From contig OZ037766.1 in the NCBI GenBank assembly GCA_964035545.1, forward strand, positions 5,185,722 through 5,249,721: 64,000 nucleotides of DNA. The letters are read 5' to 3'. Below are positions 62,501 to 64,000 of this stretch, piece by piece. A model generated the notes under the pieces. It ran no database searches and was not told the DNA's origin. It saw only the letters and a program-made list of their open reading frames with translations. Numbering within the stretch: position 1 is the first letter of the stretch; each line of letters starts with the position of its first letter. The stretch is from Bugula neritina. Taxonomy: Eukaryota > Bryozoa > Gymnolaemata > Cheilostomatida > Bugulidae. A program made the translations under genes and the position numbers.

Positions 62501-63899
62501 TCTGCTGAACTGCCCCCACCATCTACTGAACTACCCCCACCATCTACTGAACTACCCCCACCATCTGCTGAACTACCCCCACCTAATGAACGACCCCCAC
62601 CAATTAACAATTTTTCTTTACCGTCTTCGGAATCACCTTTACCAACTTTTGAGTTATCTCCTCAATCTTTTAAACTATCTCTGCCTGAACACCCACCTCT
62701 TCCGAAATCGACTTTTTCTGAACAACCTGCATCTGATGACAATTTAGTAGACCTCAATGCTAACCAATCCTCTACCGCGTCATATCAGTCGAGTATACTA
62801 GACGAGACGGACAGTGTACTAATCGCTCCAGAAGTTACAGTAGACGTCACAAAGATGGAAGATTTTGTTCCCGTAAGTCGAAGTGAAGCAACAAAAACTG
62901 ACGATGTAGATTCTAGTAAACCATCTTATACTGCTACATATAGTAAGGGTATGGAAGCCACCCGGGGTACGGAAGATGGTTATAAGCAGGAAGTAGAGGT
63001 TTCTGGAATCTTAAAATTACAAGAATCATCTGCCAATACCTTGAATAGTGAAGATAGCAAACCCCGCCGCACTTCATCAACACTGAGTGATGATGTTTTT
63101 GTTAACAGTAGAACAGCCAAACCACCGGAGACTGGAAAAATAACCAATAAGCTGTCCCCAGATGTTGTATCATCCTTAAACAAACATTTGGAGACCAGAA
63201 GAAGCTCTATTAAAGCAAGTGAAGCTAGTACTCCTAAATCTACTTCTCATGTCGTTAGTTATAAATCTAACACGGAGTCAAAATCAAGTAAATCTCGTCA
63301 AGATCCGGAATCTTCTCCCAGCTTGCGGCAACTGAGTCAGCAGTTGGCGGTGGAAGCGGTGATGCAGAGAGCAGCTTTTCATGGAGGCATGAAACCGTCA
63401 GAGAGGCTGGCAAACTGGAGGGAAAAAGAGAAGAAAGCCCAATTTCAGAGTAGTGAGGGTCATCTGCTACGCCGCACTCAATCACTGCGAGTTCCAAAGA
63501 AATCTGCTACTGCTACTACTGATACCAACTTCACATCTAAACCTGGAAATATAAAACCTGCACCAACTAATTACAAGACCTCTGCAGCTACTACTGGTTC
63601 TACTGGTAGTACTGTTACTAATACTACTGCTAGTTCTATTACTAGTACTGCTCCAACATCTCATCATTCTACCTCAGCAAAACTCGAAAACCTGGGATCT
63701 TCCTATTATTCTGAAGGACCAGATGCTAACAAGGTATAGTTAGATTATCAATATAATATACTTCTTATTGTAGTAATAATGTAAGTTTAAAAGTTCCATT
63801 ATTGAGTCTTCACATTTTAAAATTTCTTGGTTTTTAGAAAGTAGAAAGCATGGCCCGAGAAAGTATTCATGAAAGCAAAGACAAACACAGTGATCAGAG
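23351..63899 (+). CDS. MACF1/DST: Spectraplakin (MACF1/dystonin/short stop family), 5' and central part; gene runs off the window
   Basis: Giant cytolinker joining actin to microtubules and membranes or junctions. Domain order traced from exons for the isoform starting at 23351: N-terminal head (1-59), CH1 (about 60-167), CH2 (about 168-294), plakin domain of spectrin repeats (from about 295) with SH3 at about 905-957, then plectin repeats and a Ser/Thr/Pro-rich region. Family hallmarks include [62 protein letters not shown] and [10 protein letters not shown]. Four alternative first exons are visible. Core exons are joined by consistent phases; the only conflict lies before the plectin-repeat exon at 60673. 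In-window coding length is about 2,185 codons by the route that skips the three small exons at 59.0-59.6 kb. The C-terminal rod, EF-hands and GAR domain expected of the family would lie to the right. No CDS start or end should be read from these outer coordinates: they span alternative exons. Confidence 0.95.
24931..25104. repeat. CTATA/CTATG pentamer tandem repeat
   Basis: An array of CTATACTATG and CTATGCTAAA variants changes near its end into GCACT pentamers. The long open frame over it (24895-25113) is produced by the repeat and is not a gene. Confidence 0.9.
26541..26788 (+). promoter_or_regulatory. Candidate promoter and leader of first exon B
   Basis: An inverted CCAAT box (GATTGGTT at 26541) lies about 250 bp before the ATG at 26789, and the frame is closed by a TAG at 26753. 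There is no TATA box at a convincing distance. This is inference from motif placement only. Confidence 0.3.
26789..26825 (+). CDS. MACF1/DST: Spectraplakin alternative first exon B
   Basis: ATG (context ATCATGG) encodes [12 protein letters not shown] plus one base, then donor TTCTG|GTAAGC. It exits in phase 1, identical to exon A, and joins the CH1 exon at 28379 to give ...RGS-D-VRDKIQ. An in-frame stop lies 36 nt upstream of the ATG (26753-26755). A short acidic/aromatic head replacing exon A resembles the multiple short N-termini of vertebrate and fly spectraplakins. Confidence 0.75.
26826..28378. other. Intron between first exon B and CH1
   Basis: Non-coding apart from the tRNA-Ser gene at 27365-27446 on the minus strand. 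Confidence 0.7.
27365..27446 (-). tRNA. trnS-UGA: tRNA-Ser(UGA)
   Basis: An 82-nt class II cloverleaf. Acceptor stem GCTGCGA pairs with TCGCAGC, the A-box is TGGCCGAGTGG, the anticodon loop CTTGAAA carries TGA, and there is a long variable arm and B-box GGTTCGAACCC. There is no intron. A T7 run follows on the minus strand as a Pol III terminator. It lies antisense inside a spectraplakin intron. Confidence 0.95.
28379..28440 (+). CDS. MACF1/DST: Spectraplakin exon: start of CH1
   Basis: 62 nt, acceptor ATTCACTTGTAG, donor AAAAAG|GTGAGC. With the phase-1 base from either first exon it encodes [20 protein letters not shown], the actin-binding signature 1 region at the start of CH1. Confidence 0.95.
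28855..29165. repeat. ATATAT-rich palindromic block
   Basis: About 300 bp almost wholly of A and T with many nested palindromes. Two arms (about 28872-28922 and 29005-29052) form an imperfect inverted repeat around TATTTTATTTTATA. It lies inside the intron that separates the first two CH1 exons. Confidence 0.8.
29264..29353 (+). CDS. MACF1/DST: Spectraplakin exon: CH1
   Basis: 30 codons, phase 0 at both ends, acceptor CTGTTGTAG, donor ATTG|GTAATT. Encodes [20 protein letters not shown] and flanks, the conserved DLRDG-type CH1 core that helps bind F-actin. Confidence 0.95.
29714..29884 (+). CDS. MACF1/DST: Spectraplakin exon: end of CH1
   Basis: 57 codons, phase 0/0, acceptor CTTTTTTAG, donor TCCAG|GTATGT. 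Contains [19 protein letters not shown] and the second actin-binding signature [20 protein letters not shown]. It then splices over about 15 kb to the CH2 exon at 45018. Confidence 0.97.
31510..31851. mobile_element. hAT-type MITE with perfect 8-bp target duplication
   Basis: A 342-bp element with 14-bp terminal inverted repeats, CAGGGCTGTCCAAC on the left and GTTGGACACCCTTG on the right, two mismatches apart. It is flanked by identical TCCTAAAA (31502-31509 and 31852-31859). An 8-bp duplication and CA(G/A)GG...TGTCCAA ends are typical of hAT transposons. Multiple GTGGCCC motifs repeat inside both arms. It has no transposase, so it is non-autonomous. A related, older copy lies at 2784-3090. 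Confidence 0.92.
32769..33176 (+). promoter_or_regulatory. Candidate promoter of first exon C
   Basis: An inverted CCAAT box GATTGGTTG (32883) and ATTGG at about 32770 precede the ATG at 33177 by about 300-400 bp. Base composition is less AT-rich than in neighbouring introns. Inference from motif placement. Confidence 0.3.
33177..33317 (+). CDS. MACF1/DST: Spectraplakin alternative first exon C (CH2-only isoform)
   Basis: ATG after an in-frame TAA (33165), encoding 47 residues starting [20 protein letters not shown] and ending in a basic cluster [16 protein letters not shown]. Donor GGACAG|GTGGGT, phase 0, compatible with GTG ACA at 45018. It skips CH1, predicting an isoform with only CH2, as known for vertebrate dystonin/MACF1 and fly Shot isoforms, which bind actin weakly. 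The basic [10 protein letters not shown] run could act in nuclear import or acidic-lipid binding (inference). Confidence 0.75.
33612..33762. repeat. AGACACCTGT-type 20-21-bp minisatellite
   Basis: Six to seven diverged copies of a unit built from AGACACATA and TAGACACCTGT. The minus-strand ORF over it (33616-33846), with repeated Cys/Leu/Tyr motifs, is a translation of the repeat. Confidence 0.8.
37131..37277. mobile_element. Foldback/MITE element, long inverted repeats
   Basis: The left arm starts CGTTCTATAAGCAGCTCCGA and the right arm is its inverted copy, with about 45-50 bp of near-perfect complementarity (three or four mismatches) around a short unique centre. It shares the core GCAGC...GAGTTG...CAGT with the copies at 40608-40744 and 45247-45289. 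Confidence 0.8.
38838..38926. other. Two adjacent hairpins
   Basis: A 16-17-bp stem with one small bulge around ATAC (38838-38874, arms CCCACCTA/TAGGTGGG) is followed by a 9-bp stem with a 3-base loop (about 38907-38927, ATGCCGGT/ACCGGCAT). AT-rich TAAAATAAAA and TTATTTTATT flank the pair, so it may be the interior of a small transposon. Confidence 0.5.
39530..40056 (+). promoter_or_regulatory. Candidate promoter of first exon D
   Basis: Three CCAAT-type boxes (TGATTGG at 39581, ATTGG at 39690, CCAAT at 39715) lie in a stretch less AT-rich than its surroundings, about 380-510 bp upstream of the ATG at 40094. Inference: a TATA-less promoter for isoform D. Confidence 0.35.
40057..40092 (+). 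CDS. Upstream ORF (11 codons) before first exon D
   Basis: ATG AGC CGA ... TAG encodes [11 protein letters not shown] and terminates one nucleotide before the main ATG at 40094. It is close enough to force leaky scanning or backward/immediate reinitiation, so it could dampen isoform D translation. Whether it is transcribed depends on the unknown start site. Confidence 0.4.
   Translation: MSRGCLCHHHR
40094..40189 (+). CDS. MACF1/DST: Spectraplakin alternative first exon D (Cys/polybasic, CH2-only)
   Basis: Encodes [20 protein letters not shown] and a further Lys-rich stretch ending KNAE; 32 residues with 15 Lys. Donor GCAGAG|GTTTGA is weak at later positions but phase 0, matching GTG ACA at 45018. 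An in-frame TGA lies upstream at 40058. Cys4 and Cys7 next to a poly-Lys run are the arrangement of palmitoylated, membrane-bound N-termini. Human dystonin has a lipid-modified CH2-only isoform, so the role may be the same by a different N-terminus. Prediction only. Confidence 0.65.
40608..40744. mobile_element. Foldback/MITE element, second copy
   Basis: Inverted arms GAAAGTGGCTAAAAGCAGC and the complement of GCTGCTTTTAGCAACTTTC surround AT-rich spacer. Inner parts (AGTTGGTxGTCAC, TGCAGxAGTTTGAG) match the element at 37131-37277. Arms are more diverged than in that copy. Confidence 0.75.
41461..41570. repeat. Tandem duplication of about 59 bp
   Basis: Two adjacent copies of GTGTATATAATATA ... 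GTGTAATTATGTAGTATAGT, differing by a few bases. Confidence 0.8.
42861..43777. mobile_element. Nested DNA transposon with CACTGCGTTTCCAT ends
   Basis: Left ends CACTGCGTTTCCAT occur at 42861 and 42876. Inverted ATGGAAACGCAGTG ends occur at 43612-43625 and 43764-43777. Subterminal GCGAATGG/CCATTCGC and CGTACGGAT words repeat in both arms. The outer copy is flanked by AGT on both sides, a possible 3-bp target duplication. Around 43560-43685 two arms of about 55 bp face each other across one end copy. There is no transposase ORF. Superfamily not assigned. A third, partial copy lies at about 58788-58879. Confidence 0.8.
45018..45178 (+). CDS. MACF1/DST: Spectraplakin exon: start of CH2
   Basis: 161 nt, acceptor TGTTTCCAG, donor AACAG|GTGGGC, enters phase 0 and exits phase 2. 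Includes [20 protein letters not shown] and [16 protein letters not shown], aligning with CH2 of spectraplakins. It is the common acceptor for the CH1 exon at 29714 and for first exons C and D. Confidence 0.97.
45247..45289. mobile_element. Perfect 18-bp hairpin, minimal member of the foldback family
   Basis: Arms ATAAGCAGCTCAGAGTTG and its exact inverted copy are separated by seven bases, 68 nt downstream of the CH2 donor at 45178. The arm matches the ends of the 37131-37277 element, so it is probably a collapsed or internally deleted copy. Confidence 0.75.
46436..46560. repeat. AAATAAAGCAACTT tandem repeat
   Basis: About eight diverged copies of a 15-17-bp unit end 19 nt before the acceptor of the next CH2 exon, so the array replaces the usual polypyrimidine/branch region of that intron. 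Confidence 0.85.
46579..46694 (+). CDS. MACF1/DST: Spectraplakin exon: CH2 middle
   Basis: 116 nt, acceptor AATATTTTAG, donor CTGAAG|GTGAGT, enters with one base completing Arg and exits phase 1. Contains [20 protein letters not shown] and [12 protein letters not shown], typical of CH2. Confidence 0.97.
46724..47118. repeat. 20-bp minisatellite, about 20 copies
   Basis: Units close to GTAAACCTGTGACCTGATAG, with GATCTG, GGTCTG and GTTCTG variants, begin about 30 nt after the donor at 46694. They occupy more than half of this 718-nt intron. Confidence 0.95.
47413..47516 (+). CDS. MACF1/DST: Spectraplakin exon: end of CH2
   Basis: 104 nt, acceptor TTTGTTGTAG, donor GACAAT|GTGAGT, phase 1 to 0. 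Encodes the hallmark [19 protein letters not shown] closing CH2. Confidence 0.97.
47524..47716. repeat. 14-bp minisatellite TACTGTGTCACATG/A
   Basis: About 13-14 near-identical 14-bp copies start only 7 nt after the donor at 47516. All three frames of the + strand stay open through the array, which makes spurious Cys/His/Tyr-rich ORFs. Confidence 0.95.
48008..48127 (+). CDS. MACF1/DST: Spectraplakin exon: plakin domain start
   Basis: 40 codons, phase 0/0, acceptor TACCTATAG, donor GTTAAG|GTACTA. Helical sequence [20 protein letters not shown] starts the first spectrin repeat after the actin-binding domain. Confidence 0.92.
48598..48670 (-). tRNA. trnF-GAA: tRNA-Phe(GAA)
   Basis: A 73-nt cloverleaf including discriminator A. 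Acceptor GCCGAAA pairs with TTTCGGC, the D-arm is TAGCTCAGTTGGGAGAGC, the anticodon loop CTGAAGA carries GAA, and the T-arm is CCTGGTTCGATCCCGGG. A T6 run follows about 25 nt downstream on the minus strand. Antisense inside a spectraplakin intron. Confidence 0.96.
48912..49007 (+). CDS. MACF1/DST: Spectraplakin exon: plakin domain
   Basis: 32 codons, phase 0/0, acceptor TTATATTAG, donor [32 protein letters not shown] is a spectrin-repeat helix. Confidence 0.93.
49901..50116 (+). CDS. MACF1/DST: Spectraplakin exon: plakin domain
   Basis: 72 codons, phase 0/0, acceptor AATATTTTAG, donor AATGAG|GTCAGC. Contains [20 protein letters not shown] and [16 protein letters not shown], matching the family segment before the third plakin spectrin repeat (W-x-K/E-L...RE..L..E..RL..LQ.LA). 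Confidence 0.95.
50589..50752 (+). CDS. MACF1/DST: Spectraplakin exon: plakin domain
   Basis: 164 nt, acceptor CTACACTTCAG, donor AAGAG|GTATGT, phase 0 to 2. Ends [18 protein letters not shown], equivalent to the conserved VQ.L.DG.YYQADQL segment of dystonin/MACF1. Confidence 0.96.
51119..51274 (+). CDS. MACF1/DST: Spectraplakin exon: plakin domain, start of Ser-rich linker
   Basis: 156 nt, acceptor TGTGTTGTAG, donor TTCTAG|GTACTT, phase 2 to 2. Helix [19 protein letters not shown] then a Gly/Ser-rich tail. Confidence 0.94.
51433..51706 (+). CDS. MACF1/DST: Spectraplakin exon: Ser/Thr-rich insert in plakin domain
   Basis: 274 nt, acceptor TATATTTGCAG, donor AGGCGG|GTATGT, phase 2 to 0. About 75 residues of Ser/Thr/Asn/Pro low complexity, then [13 protein letters not shown], the start of the next spectrin repeat (the ELL.WV.E pattern). 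Vertebrate homologues carry a Ser/Thr-rich linker at the same place. Confidence 0.94.
51995..52204 (+). CDS. MACF1/DST: Spectraplakin exon: plakin domain
   Basis: 70 codons, phase 0/0, acceptor TTATTGACAG, donor ATCCTC|GTAAGT. Spectrin-repeat helices with [20 protein letters not shown]. Confidence 0.94.
52539..52700 (+). CDS. MACF1/DST: Spectraplakin exon: plakin domain with [10 protein letters not shown]
   Basis: 54 codons, phase 0/0, acceptor TCACTTTAG, donor TTTCAG|GTAAAA. Carries [18 protein letters not shown], the most conserved plakin-domain motif. Confidence 0.98.
53837..53924 (+). CDS. MACF1/DST: Spectraplakin exon: plakin domain
   Basis: 88 nt, acceptor ATTTTGTAG, donor CTATTG|GTGAGT, phase 0 to 1. 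[20 protein letters not shown] continues the spectrin repeat. Confidence 0.93.
54063..54175 (+). CDS. MACF1/DST: Spectraplakin exon: plakin domain
   Basis: 113 nt, acceptor AAATTTTAG, donor AGCCAA|GTAAAT, phase 1 to 0. [20 protein letters not shown] matches the family pattern Y..A...QW.W.LQL..C.E preceding the SH3 region. Confidence 0.95.
54254..54326 (+). tRNA. trnV-AAC: tRNA-Val(AAC)
   Basis: Cloverleaf with acceptor GGTCGTG/CATGACC, D-arm GTGTAGTGGTTATCAC, anticodon loop CTTAACA carrying AAC and T-arm CGCGGGTTCGAAACCCGC. A T9 run follows within 5 nt. It is sense-oriented in a 257-nt spectraplakin intron, so the tRNA gene and its terminator take up about a third of that intron. Confidence 0.96.
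54433..54588 (+). CDS. MACF1/DST: Spectraplakin exon: plakin domain
   Basis: 52 codons, phase 0/0, acceptor TTCCTGTAG, donor [32 protein letters not shown] and a helix ending NALGHYEL. Confidence 0.94.
54707..54820 (+). CDS. MACF1/DST: Spectraplakin exon: entry into SH3
   Basis: 38 codons, phase 0/0, acceptor TATTTTCAG, donor [32 protein letters not shown] ends in the first strand of the SH3 domain (the PLK.R......V.A.C.Y pattern of plakins). Confidence 0.97.
54986..55255 (+). CDS. MACF1/DST: Spectraplakin exon: SH3 and following spectrin repeat
   Basis: 90 codons, phase 0/0, acceptor CCATCTGTAG, donor GCCAAA|GTTAGT. SH3 strands [20 protein letters not shown] and [15 protein letters not shown], then the helix [19 protein letters not shown]. 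The SH3 of plakins packs against the neighbouring spectrin repeat and has a non-canonical ligand groove. Confidence 0.97.
55418..55489 (-). tRNA. trnE-CUC: tRNA-Glu(CUC)
   Basis: A 72-nt cloverleaf. Acceptor TCCCAGG pairs with TCTGGGA, the D-arm is TGGTCTAGTGGTTAGGA, the anticodon loop CTCTCAC carries CTC, and the T-arm is CCGGGGTTCGATTCCCCG. A T6 run follows on the minus strand. Antisense in a spectraplakin intron. Confidence 0.96.
55752..55928 (+). CDS. MACF1/DST: Spectraplakin exon: plakin domain
   Basis: 59 codons, phase 0/0, acceptor ATTTTTTAG, donor GATAAA|GTAAGT. Helices with [20 protein letters not shown] and [20 protein letters not shown]. Confidence 0.93.
56359..56431 (+). tRNA. 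trnV-UAC: tRNA-Val(UAC)
   Basis: Almost identical to the Val-AAC gene at 54254. Differences are confined to the anticodon (TAC in loop CTTTACA), two bases of the T-loop/arm (GTTCGATCCCC) and the final base. A T8 run follows about 7 nt later. Sense-oriented in a spectraplakin intron. Confidence 0.96.
56545..56703 (+). CDS. MACF1/DST: Spectraplakin exon: plakin domain
   Basis: 53 codons, phase 0/0. The acceptor TTTTAAAAAG is unusually purine-rich; donor TATCAG|GTTAGC. Helix [20 protein letters not shown]. Confidence 0.9.
57131..57298 (+). CDS. MACF1/DST: Spectraplakin exon: plakin domain
   Basis: 56 codons, phase 0/0, acceptor GGCTTTACAG, donor ACCCAA|GTGAGT. Helix [20 protein letters not shown], a Ser/Asn linker, then helix. 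Confidence 0.93.
57511..57633 (+). CDS. MACF1/DST: Spectraplakin exon: plakin domain
   Basis: 41 codons, phase 0/0, acceptor TTTGCTACAG, donor ATCCAG|GTGAGG. Spectrin-type helix [20 protein letters not shown]. Confidence 0.93.
57762..57843 (-). tRNA. trnS-AGA: tRNA-Ser(AGA)
   Basis: An 82-nt class II cloverleaf. Acceptor GCAGTCG pairs with CGACTGC, discriminator G, A-box TGGCCGAGTGG, anticodon loop CTAGAAA with AGA, long variable arm, B-box GGTTCGAATCC. A T7 run follows on the minus strand. Antisense in a spectraplakin intron. Confidence 0.96.
58389..58579 (+). CDS. MACF1/DST: Spectraplakin exon: spectrin-repeat region, phase-2 exit
   Basis: 191 nt, acceptor TTATTGTAG, donor CACCAA|GTAAGT, phase 0 to 2. 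Helices [20 protein letters not shown] and [20 protein letters not shown]. The open AA| end can be completed both by the exon at 59049 and by the plectin-repeat exon at 60673 (each gives Lys). Confidence 0.93.
58788..58879. mobile_element. Partial copy of the CACTGCGTTTCCAT transposon
   Basis: The last about 90 bp, ending ATGGAAACGCAGTG, match the right end of the element at 42861-43777, including GCATAATGCGCAGTC and AACCACAAAT. The left end is missing or too diverged to see. Confidence 0.75.
59049..59157 (+). CDS. MACF1/DST: Spectraplakin small exon (possibly alternative)
   Basis: 109 nt, acceptor ATGTTTTAG, donor CCAAGA|GTATGT, phase 2 to 0. [20 protein letters not shown] then a polar tail. 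Confidence 0.85.
59281..59361 (+). CDS. MACF1/DST: Spectraplakin small exon (possibly alternative)
   Basis: 27 codons, phase 0/0, acceptor ACATTGCAG, donor [32 protein letters not shown] and a Ser/Arg-rich end. Confidence 0.85.
59526..59630 (+). CDS. MACF1/DST: Spectraplakin small exon (possibly alternative)
   Basis: 35 codons, phase 0/0, acceptor GGGCTTTCAG, donor AGACAG|GTGAGT. Polar sequence with [20 protein letters not shown]. Its phase-0 exit does not fit the next exon at 60673 (which needs two bases) but does fit 61488 or 61838, so it may belong to a splice form lacking the first plectin-repeat exon. Confidence 0.75.
60673..61270 (+). CDS. MACF1/DST: Spectraplakin plectin-repeat exon
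   Basis: 598 nt, acceptor TTTCTCGTAG (the only AG in the open frame), donor GTCGAG|GTAACT, enters needing two bases and exits phase 0. After a 60-residue polar lead come plectin-type repeats: [20 protein letters not shown], then [20 protein letters not shown] and [16 protein letters not shown]. Such repeats bind intermediate filaments in plectin and desmoplakin; in spectraplakins they occur in special isoforms. An internal ATG with good context (60689) could also serve as a start. Confidence 0.9.
61488..61646 (+). CDS. MACF1/DST: Spectraplakin plectin-repeat exon 2
   Basis: 53 codons, phase 0/0, acceptor TCTATTGAAG, donor [32 protein letters not shown] and [19 protein letters not shown] give two plectin-like repeats (the A...G.....Y..P.TGE...EA...G pattern). 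Confidence 0.94.
61838..63733 (+). CDS. MACF1/DST: Spectraplakin giant Ser/Thr/Pro-rich exon (632 codons)
   Basis: 1896 nt, acceptor ATTCTGTAG, donor AACAAG|GTATAG, phase 0/0, so it can be skipped without a frame change. Acidic, Ser/Thr-rich and largely disordered. Near 62470-62600 a 7-residue [14 protein letters not shown] repeat occurs about six times. Close to the end a helical island [20 protein letters not shown] / [17 protein letters not shown] stands out from the disorder. Long cassette exons after the plakin domain are typical of spectraplakins, but their sequence is not conserved between phyla. Confidence 0.92.
62467..62606 (+). repeat. In-frame 21-bp repeat encoding PPPSAEL
   Basis: About six copies of CCCCCACCATCTGCTGAACT within the giant exon. 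They differ mainly at the Ala/Thr codon and a silent Leu base, indicating recent slippage that kept the frame. It is read as a polyproline-type linker. Confidence 0.95.
63838..63899 (+). CDS. MACF1/DST: Spectraplakin last visible exon
   Basis: 62 nt, acceptor GGTTTTTAG, donor CAGAG|GTAAAA, phase 0 to 2. [20 protein letters not shown]. The gene continues past 64000. Confidence 0.9.
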
Positions 63900-64000
63900 G
63901 TAAAAAACTTTGAAAACATATCAATTCATATCTACAACTACTTTATTACTTTTCTTGTTGCTGTTGAGATGTTACTGTAGTCAAACAGATGCAAGTGTTA

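Noticed and set aside
62424-62747. 107-codon + ORF rich in Pro, His and Leu
   Set aside because: A frame shadow of the PPPSAEL repeat in the giant exon.
1-64000. CRISPR arrays, operons, phage or integrative elements
   Set aside because: The window is intron-bearing animal DNA. The tandem repeats have no spacer structure.

Overview
This is a window of AT-rich animal nuclear DNA. The evidence is spliced genes with GT/AG introns of about 0.1 to 15 kb, eukaryotic tRNA genes with Pol III T-run terminators, abundant micro- and minisatellites, and small non-autonomous DNA transposons. The encoded proteins (a spectraplakin with calponin-homology, plakin, SH3 and plectin-repeat regions, and a sarcoplasmic calcium-binding protein) point to an invertebrate metazoan. 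The phylum cannot be fixed from the sequence alone.

Left part (1-23.3 kb), gene-poor. It opens with a 22-bp tandem repeat (1-218) and a degraded hAT-type miniature element (2784-3090). A terminal-looking exon on + lies at about 4479-4945 (unrecognised protein). Facing it on the minus strand is a small gene reconstructed from four phase-compatible exons (11352 to 5561, about 115 aa). Upstream on the minus strand is a single-exon sarcoplasmic calcium-binding protein (14048-13425). From 14.1 to 23.3 kb I see no gene, only degenerate AT-rich simple sequence.

Right part (23.3-64 kb), one large + strand gene that leaves the window at its 3' side: a spectraplakin, orthologous to the vertebrate MACF1/dystonin pair and fly short stop. 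I traced 30 core exons by splice sites and reading phase. Four alternative first coding exons are visible. Those at 23351 and 26789 both feed the CH1 exon with the same phase. Those at 33177 and 40094 feed the CH2 exon directly and so predict isoforms with half an actin-binding domain. The gene then encodes CH1 (28.4-29.9 kb), CH2 (45.0-47.5 kb), the plakin domain of spectrin repeats with an embedded SH3 domain (48.0-59.6 kb), plectin repeats (60.7-61.6 kb) and a 632-codon Ser/Thr/Pro-rich exon (61.8-63.7 kb).

Six tRNA genes (Ser-UGA, Phe-GAA, Val-AAC, Glu-CUC, Val-UAC, Ser-AGA) sit inside introns of this gene in both orientations. Its introns also carry minisatellites next to the CH2 donors, an intact hAT MITE with a perfect 8-bp target duplication, a three-member foldback family and a nested element with CACTGCGTTTCCAT ends.

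The most interesting material is the isoform architecture: the alternative N-termini, including a Cys-plus-polybasic, possibly lipid-anchored start preceded by a tight uORF; a GC-AG intron; and a phase conflict before the plectin-repeat exon that predicts alternative splicing or an unseen exon. I found no sign of a wholly new biological system.
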